Shown: in pieces, positions 54,176 through 62,575 of the stretch
How the letters are laid out: the number at the start of each line of letters is the position of its first letter
Position numbering within the stretch: position 1 is the stretch's first letter
From: Novosphingobium mathurense
GTDB taxonomy: Bacteria > Pseudomonadota > Alphaproteobacteria > Sphingomonadales > Sphingomonadaceae
Length of the DNA stretch: 64,000 bases
Assembly: GCF_900168325.1 (NCBI RefSeq)
Contig: NZ_FVZE01000002.1
Coordinates: 310,001-374,000 of the forward strand
Direction of reading: 5' to 3'
Program-made: the position numbers and the translations under genes
Notes under the pieces: model-generated
The model's database searches: none
Told to the model about the DNA's origin: nothing
Seen by the model: the letters and a program-made list of their open reading frames with translations, nothing else

Positions 54176-55105
54176 ATGAAGACGCTTGTTTGGGTCGAAC
54201 ACGACAATGCGTCGCTCAAGGACGCGACGCTCGCCACTGTCACCGCGGCTGCCAGGCTGGGTGAAGTCCACCTTCTCGTTGCCGGTTCGGGTTGCCGCGC
54301 CGTCGCCGAGGCGGCCGCGCAGATCGCCGGCGTGGGCAAGGTCCACCTCGCCGACAACGCCGCCTACGAGCATGGCCTGGCCGAGAACGTCGCGCCGCTG
54401 ATCGCCGACCTCATGGCCGATCACGATGCCTTCGTCGCCCCGGCGACCACCACCGGCAAGAACGTCGCGCCGCGCGTCGCCGCGCTGCTCGACGTGATGC
54501 AGGTCTCGGACATTCTCTCGGTCGAGGGCGAGAAGACCTTCACCCGTCCGATCTATGCCGGCAACGCGATTGCCACGGTCGAAAGCACCGACGCCAAGCT
54601 GGTGATCACCGTGCGCGGTACGGCCTTCGAGAAGGCGGCCGCCACCGGCGGTTCGGCGGCTATCGAAGACGTTGCGGGTCCGGGCGATGCCGGACTGTCG
54701 AGCTTCGTGGGCGCCGAGCTGGCGAAGTCGGAGCGTCCGGAACTGACCAGCGCGAAGATCGTCGTCTCGGGTGGCCGCGCGCTCAAGGACGCCGCGACTT
54801 TCGAGGAATACATCATGCCGCTCGCCGACAAGCTCGGCGCCGGCGTGGGCGCCAGCCGCGCCGCGGTCGATGCGGGCTACGTGCCCAACGACTACCAGGT
54901 CGGCCAGACCGGCAAGATCGTGGCACCCGAAGTCTACATTGCCGTGGGCATCTCGGGCGCGATCCAGCACCTTGCCGGCATGAAGGACTCCAAGACCATC
55001 ATCGCCATCAACAAGGACGAGGACGCCCCGATCTTCCAGGTCGCCGACATCGGCCTCGTCGCAGACCTCTTCAACGCCGTGCCGGAACTCACCGGCAAGC
55101 TTTGA
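54176..55105 (+). CDS. etfA: Electron transfer flavoprotein, alpha subunit
   Basis: The 309-residue alpha subunit carries the FAD. The N-terminal domain starts [19 protein letters not shown]; the FAD-binding C-terminal domain has [42 protein letters not shown] and the signature [16 protein letters not shown] followed by [15 protein letters not shown]. Length and motifs are normal. It is 29 bases from etfB in the usual beta-alpha order. A weak stem-loop (CTCTCC/GGAGAG, 55126-55144) follows the stop codon and may terminate the operon. Confidence 0.96.
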   Translation: MKTLVWVEHDNASLKDATLATVTAAARLGEVHLLVAGSGCRAVAEAAAQIAGVGKVHLADNAAYEHGLAENVAPLIADLMADHDAFVAPATTTGKNVAPRVAALLDVMQVSDILSVEGEKTFTRPIYAGNAIATVESTDAKLVITVRGTAFEKAAATGGSAAIEDVAGPGDAGLSSFVGAELAKSERPELTSAKIVVSGGRALKDAATFEEYIMPLADKLGAGVGASRAAVDAGYVPNDYQVGQTGKIVAPEVYIAVGISGAIQHLAGMKDSKTIIAINKDEDAPIFQVADIGLVADLFNAVPELTGKL

Positions 55106-55684
55106 TGGAATAGATGCCTGACGCGCTCTCCTCGGACGGGAGAGTTTGCGTGAACCTGGAATTCCGATCCTGTGTTCGTCGTTGCGCAGTTTGCGCGTTT
55201 GGCGAAAGCAGGGGCAGTCGGGTTGCCGAATGATCGACGCCTGAAATGCGGTACGACTGGAAGCAATCCGGCTTCAACACCCGGTTCGAAATCCCCGTAA
55301 ATCTGTCATTTGCAAGCAGGTTGAAGTTAGCCTGGCCGTTGCCCGCCACAGTCTTCGGGCATTGCAACAAGGCGCTTTGCCCTATACGGTTGGAGGCCAG
55401 ATGCTGTTGAGCGCCGGGCACGGGGATCGCGTCTAGCTGGCGATAAAGAGGAGTGAATTGGCGCCCCTGTCATGTCGTCATGGACGAGCTCTTGCGTATT
55501 GCCGAACTTGAGCCTTGGTCCCGAGTTACATCAACTCGCGACGCCTTGTGCCGGGCGAGGCAACGGTGGTTCATTGTATTGGGGGCGGAGGCTCTGGCGT
55601 TTCCCGGTCCTGCCGCATTCGCTTGTTTGAGCGGTCGGCAGAAGGACGGTGAATGGATTGCGTCGCAAGGGAGATTTCAGGTCT
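55106..55684. other. Intergenic region, 579 bases
   Basis: Contains the possible etf terminator at 55126-55144 and otherwise nothing I can support. A plus-strand open frame at 55453-55692 lacks a good ribosome site and overlaps the start of the next gene, so it is left out. Confidence 0.45.
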
Positions 55685-57016
55685 TTGAATAGCCAAATTG
55701 CCTTGGGGCAAACGGGAGAAGCTGGCGGGGTATCCCTCGCCGAGGAAGCGTCTCGGTTCCGGACAGCGCTGATCGGGGACAGCCGCTCGACGATGTTGGT
55801 GAACCTGTTCGACTATCTGCTCGAACGGGTAGATGACGAGCGCGCACCCAAGGAAATCGAGATCGCGATCGATGTCTTCGGCAAGAGCGGAGCCTTCGAT
55901 ACGTCAGTGAACTCCATGGTTCGCAGTTATATGCACCGGCTGCGTCAAAGGCTGGACAAGTTCAATGAGGGGAAATCCGGCCTCCGGTTGACCATTCCCA
56001 AAGGCGAGTATCGCCTCATCCTGTCCGAAATGCCGGAGCTGGAGGATGAGGACGAACTGGAGCCGATAACCCTGGCATCGAGGCTGAAGCGAATCTCGAA
56101 GCGGCAGGTTCTTGCAATCTTTCTTTGTGTCAATGGCTTGCTCTGGGCGGCGGCATTCCTTTTCGCGAGCAATTTGCTTCAGCCGTCACCACTTGCCCGG
56201 ACCGCACTTTGGAAGCCACTCATGGCCAATGGGCGGATGCCGGTCATCGCCGTGGGCGATTTCTACATGATTGCCGAAAGTGGCGATGAAGGCATAATGA
56301 CAAGCCTCAGACTCGACACGGCAATCCAGTCAGAAGCCGATCTATCCAAATATCTGACCTTGAATCCGCGGTTGCGTGGCAAGCTGCACGCCCGGGATAT
56401 CTACCGTGTATCGGGGCAGGTGGCCAAAGTTGCCGTTGCTGTACTGAAACAGGTCTCCGAGATGCATCCCGGTTCGGAGGCTGCAGAGATCATGCCGGTG
56501 TCACGCATGTCTCAGGATCTCATCGATTCGAACAGTATCATATATATCCAGTATTTTTCGCAGTTGGGCGTGATGCGATCGCCATTCCTGCGCCTGTCCG
56601 GATTTGCGCCGACCGACGATTTCGACGAAATCAAGGATAAGGCTAGCGGTAAGGTTTACCGGATCAAGTATGCTGCCGAAGAGGAGGCATCGAACGGCGG
56701 CAATGAGGCTTCCGCGCACTCCTACGGCATTGACTACGGCTACCTTGCAAGCTTTCCCGGGAGGTCGGGGAACCACAACATCCTCATCTCCGGGGGCAGC
56801 GACGAGGGGCTCGCGCAAGTGACCAAGATTGTGTCGGACAAGCGCCAGCTGGACAGTCTCGCGAAACGAACCGGCGGAGCGGGGGCATTCGAAGCGCTTT
56901 ATCAGGTTCGAACCGTCGGCGGGCTTGTGTTCGATACAAAACTCCTGATCGCGCGACCATTGAAGACGGAAGCCATGCAGGAAATGTCTCAATCACGCGC
57001 CTCCAGGAAAAACTGA
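55685..57016 (+). CDS. Membrane-anchored winged-helix regulator, paralog B
   Basis: A 443-residue paralog of the product at 37702-39030 (442 residues). The winged helix (NLFDYLLERVDD, APKEIEIAIDVFGK, VRSYMHRLRQRLDKF, IPKGEYRLIL) spans about 35-113; an acidic linker follows, and one transmembrane helix lies near 141-163. The outer domain shares blocks with paralog A: GDFYMI against GDYFMF, DYGYLASFPGRSG against DYGYIASFPGPSG, and FEALYQVRTV against FEALYQVRTM. TTG at 55685 is preferred because it gives MNSQ as in paralog A; a GTG at 55649 with AAGGAC upstream is an alternative. It sits between the amine-dehydrogenase/ETF operon and TonB receptor 3. Confidence 0.75.
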   Translation: MNSQIALGQTGEAGGVSLAEEASRFRTALIGDSRSTMLVNLFDYLLERVDDERAPKEIEIAIDVFGKSGAFDTSVNSMVRSYMHRLRQRLDKFNEGKSGLRLTIPKGEYRLILSEMPELEDEDELEPITLASRLKRISKRQVLAIFLCVNGLLWAAAFLFASNLLQPSPLARTALWKPLMANGRMPVIAVGDFYMIAESGDEGIMTSLRLDTAIQSEADLSKYLTLNPRLRGKLHARDIYRVSGQVAKVAVAVLKQVSEMHPGSEAAEIMPVSRMSQDLIDSNSIIYIQYFSQLGVMRSPFLRLSGFAPTDDFDEIKDKASGKVYRIKYAAEEEASNGGNEASAHSYGIDYGYLASFPGRSGNHNILISGGSDEGLAQVTKIVSDKRQLDSLAKRTGGAGAFEALYQVRTVGGLVFDTKLLIARPLKTEAMQEMSQSRASRKN

Positions 57017-57405
57017 ACTGGCCAGATTTCCGAGATCGCATGAGTTCAGTTTGACCGTGCTCTTCAGGAAGAGTTCGCGCTGTCAGCGCCTTGCCCGGCG
57101 ACCTTCGGTCACCGCTCGTATCATGCCTTGAATTGGATTTTGGGCGAAAGGCCGAACTTGCCGCCGGCTACCGGCTCAGGTTGCGCATGATCGCCGAATA
57201 CAAAGGGGTGTGTTGATAGCCCCGCCCAGCCCAGCCCTTCATCGGTGCAAACCAGTTGGCGCGGACTGCCAGATACGGCGCCGTCAGTCTGTCGGGGTAT
57301 GGGCTTCGAGGAGATCGCGAAGCGCCAGGTGTCATTCAAAAGACAAGAAGGGGTCCGGATCGGCATCTGCCAAACTTTGGGACAGATGCCGATCCGGATT
57401 TGCGG
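57017..57405. other. Intergenic region with 16-bp stem-loop
   Basis: TCCGGATCGGCATCTG (57354-57369), a 13-base loop, CAGATGCCGATCCGGA (57383-57398): a perfect stem 8 bases past the stop of minus-strand TonB receptor 3. It is the likely terminator between two convergent genes, although the minus-strand downstream run (CCCCTTCTTG) is not a clean U-tract. No gene is seen in the remaining 340 bases. Confidence 0.6.
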
Positions 57406-59826
57406 TTATTCTCCGAAAGGAATCCGCAGCGTGGCACCATAAGTGGCCGGCGGAGCGTAGATTGACGTGACGCCCAGAATGCCCAGATTCAGTGCATAGG
57501 CGCGATAGGCCTGATTGAACACATTACGGCCCCATGCGGTAAGCGAGATGCCGGTACCTTCATGGCGATAGGTCAACGATGCGTTCGTGACGTTGTACGC
57601 CTTCTGCACCGAGCCCAGTCCGTTGGTCACTTCGAGGAACTGGTCATCGTACCAGACGCCATCGACCTGCGCCGCGATGTTGCCACCGGCCGCGTCGAAA
57701 TTGTACCGGAACAGGTAGTTGAAGCTGAAACGCGGTGCATTGGGCAGTTCGGCTCCGGTGATGTCCTTTTGCGGGAAATCACAACGGAATACCCCGCCAA
57801 GGTTCGTGCAGTACTGTGAATCCGGGGCGCCCGGGAACAGTTCGGGGCCGAACTGCACGTCGGTTGCCGGGATCTTGTCGACCGACGAAGTCTGCCAGGT
57901 TGCACCGAGCACGGCATCGAAATTGCGTGACGGTGACAGGAATGCCTCCAGTTCGGCACCAGTCGAGTGCGCGTTGCTGTTGAAGACGTGCGGAACGCCG
58001 CCAGCCAGCGAGAAGGCCTGGTAGTCATCGTAGATGTAGTGGAAGATGGTGCCGTTGAGGCGCATCATTCCGCCCAGGAGCGAGGCCTTGAAGCCACCTT
58101 CGAGGCTGTTCAGAGTCTCGGGACGATGGCGGAAGTCCTTCGGCTGGATCGACGAGGACAAGGACCAGTTGCCGCCCTTGATGCCGCGGTTCCACGACGC
58201 GAACAGCAGTGTACTCGGCGTCAGCTGGAAGTTGAGCGAGACGCGCGCGGCCCAGTCGCCATAGACTTCGCGATTCACGCCCGGGGCTTCCGCAAGGAAA
58301 TCCTGGTCGGTGAAGAGCAAGACCGGATCCGGTTGCGGGGCAAAAGTCGGGTCCGACAGGATCGCGGCATAGTCGATCCGCTTGTGATCCTTGGAGTAGC
58401 GTCCGCCCAGGGTGAGCGACAGCCTGTCGGTGAAATTGATGTCACCTTGAGCGAAGATCGACCAGTTCTTCGAATGGATCACGTACTGTTGGGCGACGGT
58501 GGGAAGCGAGTATCCGCCGTTGCTCGCGATCGCCAGATCGATGATCGGTACGCCGGTTACTGCGTGCGAACCATCGTACTTCATGTCGAGGTAGTAGCCG
58601 CCGACCTGCCACTTGAGCATGTCACTCTCGCCGGCAAGCCGCGTCTCTTGGGAAAACTGGTGGAAATTGACCCGCGAGTCGACGTTGACGATCGTGAACG
58701 GCAACGCGTCACCGTCTTCGGCGTAAACCTTGTCCATGGTGAGGTAGTTGGTGATCGATGTCAGTTCGACTCCACCGAACTTCCAGTCAAGCTGGCCCTG
58801 ATAGCTGTTCATCACCCGGTCGAAGCTGCCGCGTCGTTCGCCAAAGTGCTCCCAGGGGGAAGCCTTCTCGGAGGTGATGCCGTTGATCACGCCGTTCTGA
58901 TCGTCGCTCAGGCCGGCGGCGTTCGTGTTGCAATAGCCATTGTCGAGATAGACGCAGTTCTCGAAGACATAGCCGCCAGTGGCGACGTGATTGTCTTCAG
59001 CGTGCTTGTACCACAAGCTGAGCGTGGCATCGGGAGTAAGATCGACCTGGAGGTTGGCGCGAGCGGCCCAGCCGTTCTTGCCGCCAAGATCCTGTCCGCT
59101 GCCCGGGATCACCCCAAGACCGAGCGCCGTGGCGTCGGTATCGCGTGACTTGATGTAGCCGTCGGCCTTTTCGACGCGTCCTGCAACGCGCAGACGAACC
59201 CCATCGACGAGCTTGCCGCCTGCCGCGCCTTCGATCGACCAGGAGTTGAAACGGCCGTATTCGCCCTGAGCATAACCGTTCAAGTTATCGGAGCTGGCGT
59301 CTTCGCTGAGATAGTGGATCAGACCGCCTGTTGCGTTGCGCCCGAACAGCGTGCCCTGCGGACCGCGCAGAACTTCGACCCGCTTGATGTCGAACAACTG
59401 GCCTGCAACTGCGTTCATCGAGGCGACATAGGCATTGTCCTGATAGACAGCGACCGGTGCCTCGAGATTGTCGGTGAAGTTGTTCTGTGAAATGCCACGC
59501 AGGCTGAAGATGGTCAGATTGGGTGAATAGGCGTTGACCCGAAGTGACGGAATCTGTTGCGTGATCTGAGTGGTGTCGGTGATGCCCAGTCGGTCGATCT
59601 GCTCGCCGGAGAACGCGCTGACCGAGATCGGCACCTTCTGCAAGTTTTCGCTTCGCTTGTTGGCGGTAACGACAATTGTATTGGCGACGCCCCCGGAATT
59701 CGATGTGGATAGCGAGGAGTCGTCCTGGGCCTCGGCGTCTTGAGCGAAGGATTGGACCGGGCCGAGCAGCCCTGCAGTAGATAACATCAGCGCCGCCATA
59801 CGGGCAGCCTTGTGCGTGTTCATCAT
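57406..59826 (-). CDS. TonB-dependent outer-membrane receptor 3
   Basis: An 806-residue receptor: signal peptide ending QSFAQ, TonB-box-like NTIVVTANKRSENL, a plug (VPISVSAFSGEQIDRL ... VEVLRGPQGTLFGRNATGGLIHYLSE) and a barrel ending ATLRIPFGE, where Phe is third from the end instead of last. CAGGGAGAAAAA precedes the ATG. It is of the same broad class as receptor 1 but only distantly related. Its position between the amine-dehydrogenase operon and the flavin oxygenase suggests uptake of that pathway's substrate. Confidence 0.92.
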   Translation of the reverse strand: MMNTHKAARMAALMLSTAGLLGPVQSFAQDAEAQDDSSLSTSNSGGVANTIVVTANKRSENLQKVPISVSAFSGEQIDRLGITDTTQITQQIPSLRVNAYSPNLTIFSLRGISQNNFTDNLEAPVAVYQDNAYVASMNAVAGQLFDIKRVEVLRGPQGTLFGRNATGGLIHYLSEDASSDNLNGYAQGEYGRFNSWSIEGAAGGKLVDGVRLRVAGRVEKADGYIKSRDTDATALGLGVIPGSGQDLGGKNGWAARANLQVDLTPDATLSLWYKHAEDNHVATGGYVFENCVYLDNGYCNTNAAGLSDDQNGVINGITSEKASPWEHFGERRGSFDRVMNSYQGQLDWKFGGVELTSITNYLTMDKVYAEDGDALPFTIVNVDSRVNFHQFSQETRLAGESDMLKWQVGGYYLDMKYDGSHAVTGVPIIDLAIASNGGYSLPTVAQQYVIHSKNWSIFAQGDINFTDRLSLTLGGRYSKDHKRIDYAAILSDPTFAPQPDPVLLFTDQDFLAEAPGVNREVYGDWAARVSLNFQLTPSTLLFASWNRGIKGGNWSLSSSIQPKDFRHRPETLNSLEGGFKASLLGGMMRLNGTIFHYIYDDYQAFSLAGGVPHVFNSNAHSTGAELEAFLSPSRNFDAVLGATWQTSSVDKIPATDVQFGPELFPGAPDSQYCTNLGGVFRCDFPQKDITGAELPNAPRFSFNYLFRYNFDAAGGNIAAQVDGVWYDDQFLEVTNGLGSVQKAYNVTNASLTYRHEGTGISLTAWGRNVFNQAYRAYALNLGILGVTSIYAPPATYGATLRIPFGE

Positions 59827-59957
59827 CGTATTTTTCTCCCTGAGTGCGCGACCGTGCTTCCCTCTTACTTATGCACTTGGCGCCGCGCGCGACTGTCCAA
59901 TTGTGTTGAACGTCGCTTGGTATTGCACGGTTTACAGTTCATGGCAATTCGGCTTTA

Positions 59958-59981
59958 TTGTTGCGAAATAGAAACGGCGTT
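59958..59981 (-). promoter_or_regulatory. Weak third copy of the 24-bp motif
   Basis: On the minus strand AACGCCGTTTCTATTTCGCAACAA, of which 16 of 24 positions match copy 1 at 51047-51070. It has the same orientation toward its gene, 132-155 bases before TonB receptor 3. The 360 bases between this receptor and the flavin oxygenase gene otherwise show only promoter-type sequence. Confidence 0.35.
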
Positions 59982-60186
59982 TGATCGTTGATTCGTTGGG
60001 CCTAATCCGCAGAGATCTGCGTGCTTTGTCAACGTGAACGCCGGAATTGATGGTATGTAAAGGCACCGACGGGTTATGCGAATCAGCAGAAGGCCGACCG
60101 TGCTGAGTTGTGGTTTTACGAACCGCACGGCCACGACCGTCGAGTTTGGGCATGCGGTGACGTAAGAGGGAAAGGAAACGTCAGTA

Positions 60187-61407
60187 ATGCAAAGTGCCAC
60201 CAGCGAAATGGCCGCCTGCGCGCTACCCAGCGCAGGAGAAAGCGCTTCAAGTGCCGCCGAACTGATCCGCCGGGCGCGTGAATTGGTCCCAGTCTTGCGT
60301 GAACGTGAGGCCAAGGCCATCGCTGACCGGCAGGTATCCGAAGAGACGATCCGCGACTTTACCGAAGCGGGCTTCTTCAAAGTGCTTCAGCCCAAGCGTT
60401 ATGGCGGCTACGAGATGTCGCCCGCTGTCTATTGCGAGATTGCCAAGACTCTGGCCGAAGGCTGCATGGGCAGCGCCTGGGTTTACGGTGTGGTCGCCGT
60501 TCACAACTGGCAACTGGCGCTGTTCGATCCGCAGGCCGCCGAAGATGTCTGGGGCGAGGACGGCAGCGTCCTGATCAGTTCTTCCTACATGCCCACGGGC
60601 AAGGTGACAAAGGTCGAGGGCGGATTTCGCCTGAGCGGGCGCTGGGCCTTTTCCAGCGGATCGGCGCATTGCGACTGGGTCATCCTCGGTGCGAACATGG
60701 TTGTCGATGATGGGGGGCCAGAGCCTTTCAACTTTCTCGTGCCGCGCGCGGACTACGAGATCGTCGACACCTGGAACGTGATGGGCCTGGCGCCGACCGG
60801 CAGCAATGATATCGTCGTCAACGACGCCTTCGTTCCCGCCCACCGCGTGATCCGGGAAAAGGACATGTTCCGGCTCGACTGCCCCGGCATGGCAGCCAAT
60901 CCTGGCGCGCTTTACCGCATTCCTTTCGCGCAGTTGTTCAATCGCACGGTCTCGACCACTTCGATCGGCTCCTTGCGCCGTGCGCTGGATACCTTTGTCC
61001 AGACGACGCGTGACAAGCGCGCCACATATTCCGGTGCGCGTCTTGCCGAAGATACGACGATCCAGGAAGCGGTGGCCGAGGTCAAGGTCATCCTCAATGA
61101 CCTCGAACTACGCCTTGCGAGCGATCTCGCTGAACTGGAGCGGCGCGCGGAGGCCAATGACTGGCCGATCGAAAGGCGGGTCGAACTGGGGCATCACACG
61201 ACTTCGATGGTCAGCCGCTGCGTGACGGCGATCGACTTGCTCATGCTGTTCTCGGGCGGCAAGGCGATCTACCTCGGCAACCCCATTCAGCGCGCGTTCC
61301 TGGACATCCACTGCGCTCGTGCGCACGTTGCCAACAATCCCTATCCCTACGCCCGCAATGTCGGTGCGGTGGCGTTTGGCTTCGAGAACGACTGCCTCGA
61401 CCTGTAA
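60187..61407 (+). CDS. HsaA-like flavin-dependent oxygenase (acyl-CoA dehydrogenase fold)
   Basis: The 406-residue protein has the acyl-CoA dehydrogenase fold of group D flavin monooxygenases (HsaA, HpaB-C2, DszC type). Evidence: GFFKVLQPKRYGGYEMSP, the GCMGSAWVYGVVAVHNWQLA segment, GRWAFSSGSAHCDWVILGA, and the end NNPYPYARNVGAVAFGFEND. These enzymes use reduced flavin supplied by a separate reductase, and none is encoded in the window. No catalytic Glu of true acyl-CoA dehydrogenases is evident. The alternative is a real dehydrogenase using the ETF encoded nearby. GAGGGAAAGGAAA precedes the ATG. It is divergent from receptor 3 and convergent with the LysR gene. Confidence 0.82.
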   Translation: MQSATSEMAACALPSAGESASSAAELIRRARELVPVLREREAKAIADRQVSEETIRDFTEAGFFKVLQPKRYGGYEMSPAVYCEIAKTLAEGCMGSAWVYGVVAVHNWQLALFDPQAAEDVWGEDGSVLISSSYMPTGKVTKVEGGFRLSGRWAFSSGSAHCDWVILGANMVVDDGGPEPFNFLVPRADYEIVDTWNVMGLAPTGSNDIVVNDAFVPAHRVIREKDMFRLDCPGMAANPGALYRIPFAQLFNRTVSTTSIGSLRRALDTFVQTTRDKRATYSGARLAEDTTIQEAVAEVKVILNDLELRLASDLAELERRAEANDWPIERRVELGHHTTSMVSRCVTAIDLLMLFSGGKAIYLGNPIQRAFLDIHCARAHVANNPYPYARNVGAVAFGFENDCLDL

Positions 61408-61411
61408 GGGA

Positions 61412-62356
61412 TCAGATCGCAGATGCCAGTGCGAGGAGATTGGCTGACGACTGTTCATCGTCGTCGGCCATCTCCTCACGCACGAAGTCCACGAAGGCGC
61501 GAACTTTCGAAAGCGCATAGTTGCCGCGCGGGAAAATGATGTGCAGCGGAATGCGCTCTGTCACCAGATCCGGCAATAGCGGGTCGAGCCTGCCTTCGGC
61601 AATGTCGTCCTCCACCAGGAACCGCGGCAGGTAGCTGATCCCCAGCCCCTCGAGCGTGGCTTCGCGCGCCATCCGCACCGAGTTGCTTGTCAGTGGCCCG
61701 CGATTGATGGCAACGGTCACATCCTCCGACAGGCGCCATTCGCCCACCTTGGAGATGTGCGTCTCCGCTATGCAGGTGTGGTCCTTGAGATCGTGCGGCG
61801 CGTTGGGCTTGCCTGCGCGCGCGAGGTAGTCGCGCGATGCCACCAGCACCATCGGGTAATTGCGCAGGCGCACGGAATCGAGCGTGGAATCGAAGGTGTC
61901 GCCCATCCAGAACGCCACGTCGAAGCGTCCTTTGATCAGATCAACTTTGCTGTCCGACAGGTTCACGAAGAGCCGGACATCGGGGTAGGTCTGGAGGAAG
62001 CGCGGCAGGATCGAAGTCAGGTCGAACAGCGAGGAGACGACCGGCGCATTGATCTTGAGTTCGCCGCGCGGGCGCGAGATCATGCCGCTGATGATCTGGT
62101 TTGCCTCGCTCACTTCCTCGACGATGCGTGCGCAGCGGGCATACATCTCGCGTCCGGCGGGCGTCAGGGTGACCGAGCGGGTGGTGCGGTCCAGCAGACG
62201 TACGCCGATGCTCTGTTCGAGTTTCGCAATCTGGCGGCTGACAGCTGCCTTTGAATAGCCCAGCATGTTGGCTGCGCTGGAAAAGCCGCCCGTGCTGACG
62301 ACAGCCGCGAACGACATCATGGCCATCACGTTACCGAGGTCTGGTTTTTCGTCCAT
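61412..62356 (-). CDS. LysR-family transcriptional regulator
   Basis: A 314-residue regulator. The N-terminal helix-turn-helix is FAAVVSTGGFSSAANMLGYS followed by KAAVSRQIAKLEQSIG and RLLDRTTRSVTLTPAGREMY. The effector domain has ELKINAPVVSSLFDLTSILP and later NRGPLTSNSVRMAREATLEG. GAGGAGAAATC precedes the ATG. It is divergent from the class III aminotransferase across 219 bases, the usual layout for a LysR protein and its target; the 24-bp motif copy 2 lies in that region. It is the best candidate for the regulator binding that motif. Confidence 0.92.
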   Translation of the reverse strand: MDEKPDLGNVMAMMSFAAVVSTGGFSSAANMLGYSKAAVSRQIAKLEQSIGVRLLDRTTRSVTLTPAGREMYARCARIVEEVSEANQIISGMISRPRGELKINAPVVSSLFDLTSILPRFLQTYPDVRLFVNLSDSKVDLIKGRFDVAFWMGDTFDSTLDSVRLRNYPMVLVASRDYLARAGKPNAPHDLKDHTCIAETHISKVGEWRLSEDVTVAINRGPLTSNSVRMAREATLEGLGISYLPRFLVEDDIAEGRLDPLLPDLVTERIPLHIIFPRGNYALSKVRAFVDFVREEMADDDEQSSANLLALASAI

Positions 62357-62476
62357 GATTTCTCCTCTTCCAGGCAGAGCATCAAGTCAATGGTGCGGGC
62401 GCGCGGCAACCGGCCGAGTTCGGACTCGTGATCTTCGATATTGTTCACTAAACGAAAAAAACGCATCGAATACACT

Positions 62477-62500
62477 AAGACTGTTGCATATTTGGACCGA
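62477..62500 (+). promoter_or_regulatory. Shared 24-bp promoter motif, copy 2
   Basis: AAGACTGTT-G-CATATTTG-GACCGA, 20 of 24 identical to copy 1 at 51047-51070. It lies 76-99 bases before the aminotransferase start and 121 bases from the LysR start. TTGCATATT with TGCGCAA 15 bases on forms a loose dyad of the LysR type. Confidence 0.65.
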
Positions 62501-62575
62501 CTGCGCAATGCCTCGCAAAACATGAAGTGCAGCCCTGATTCGATAAACGATGCGGGCAAAGAATGGAGATACCCA

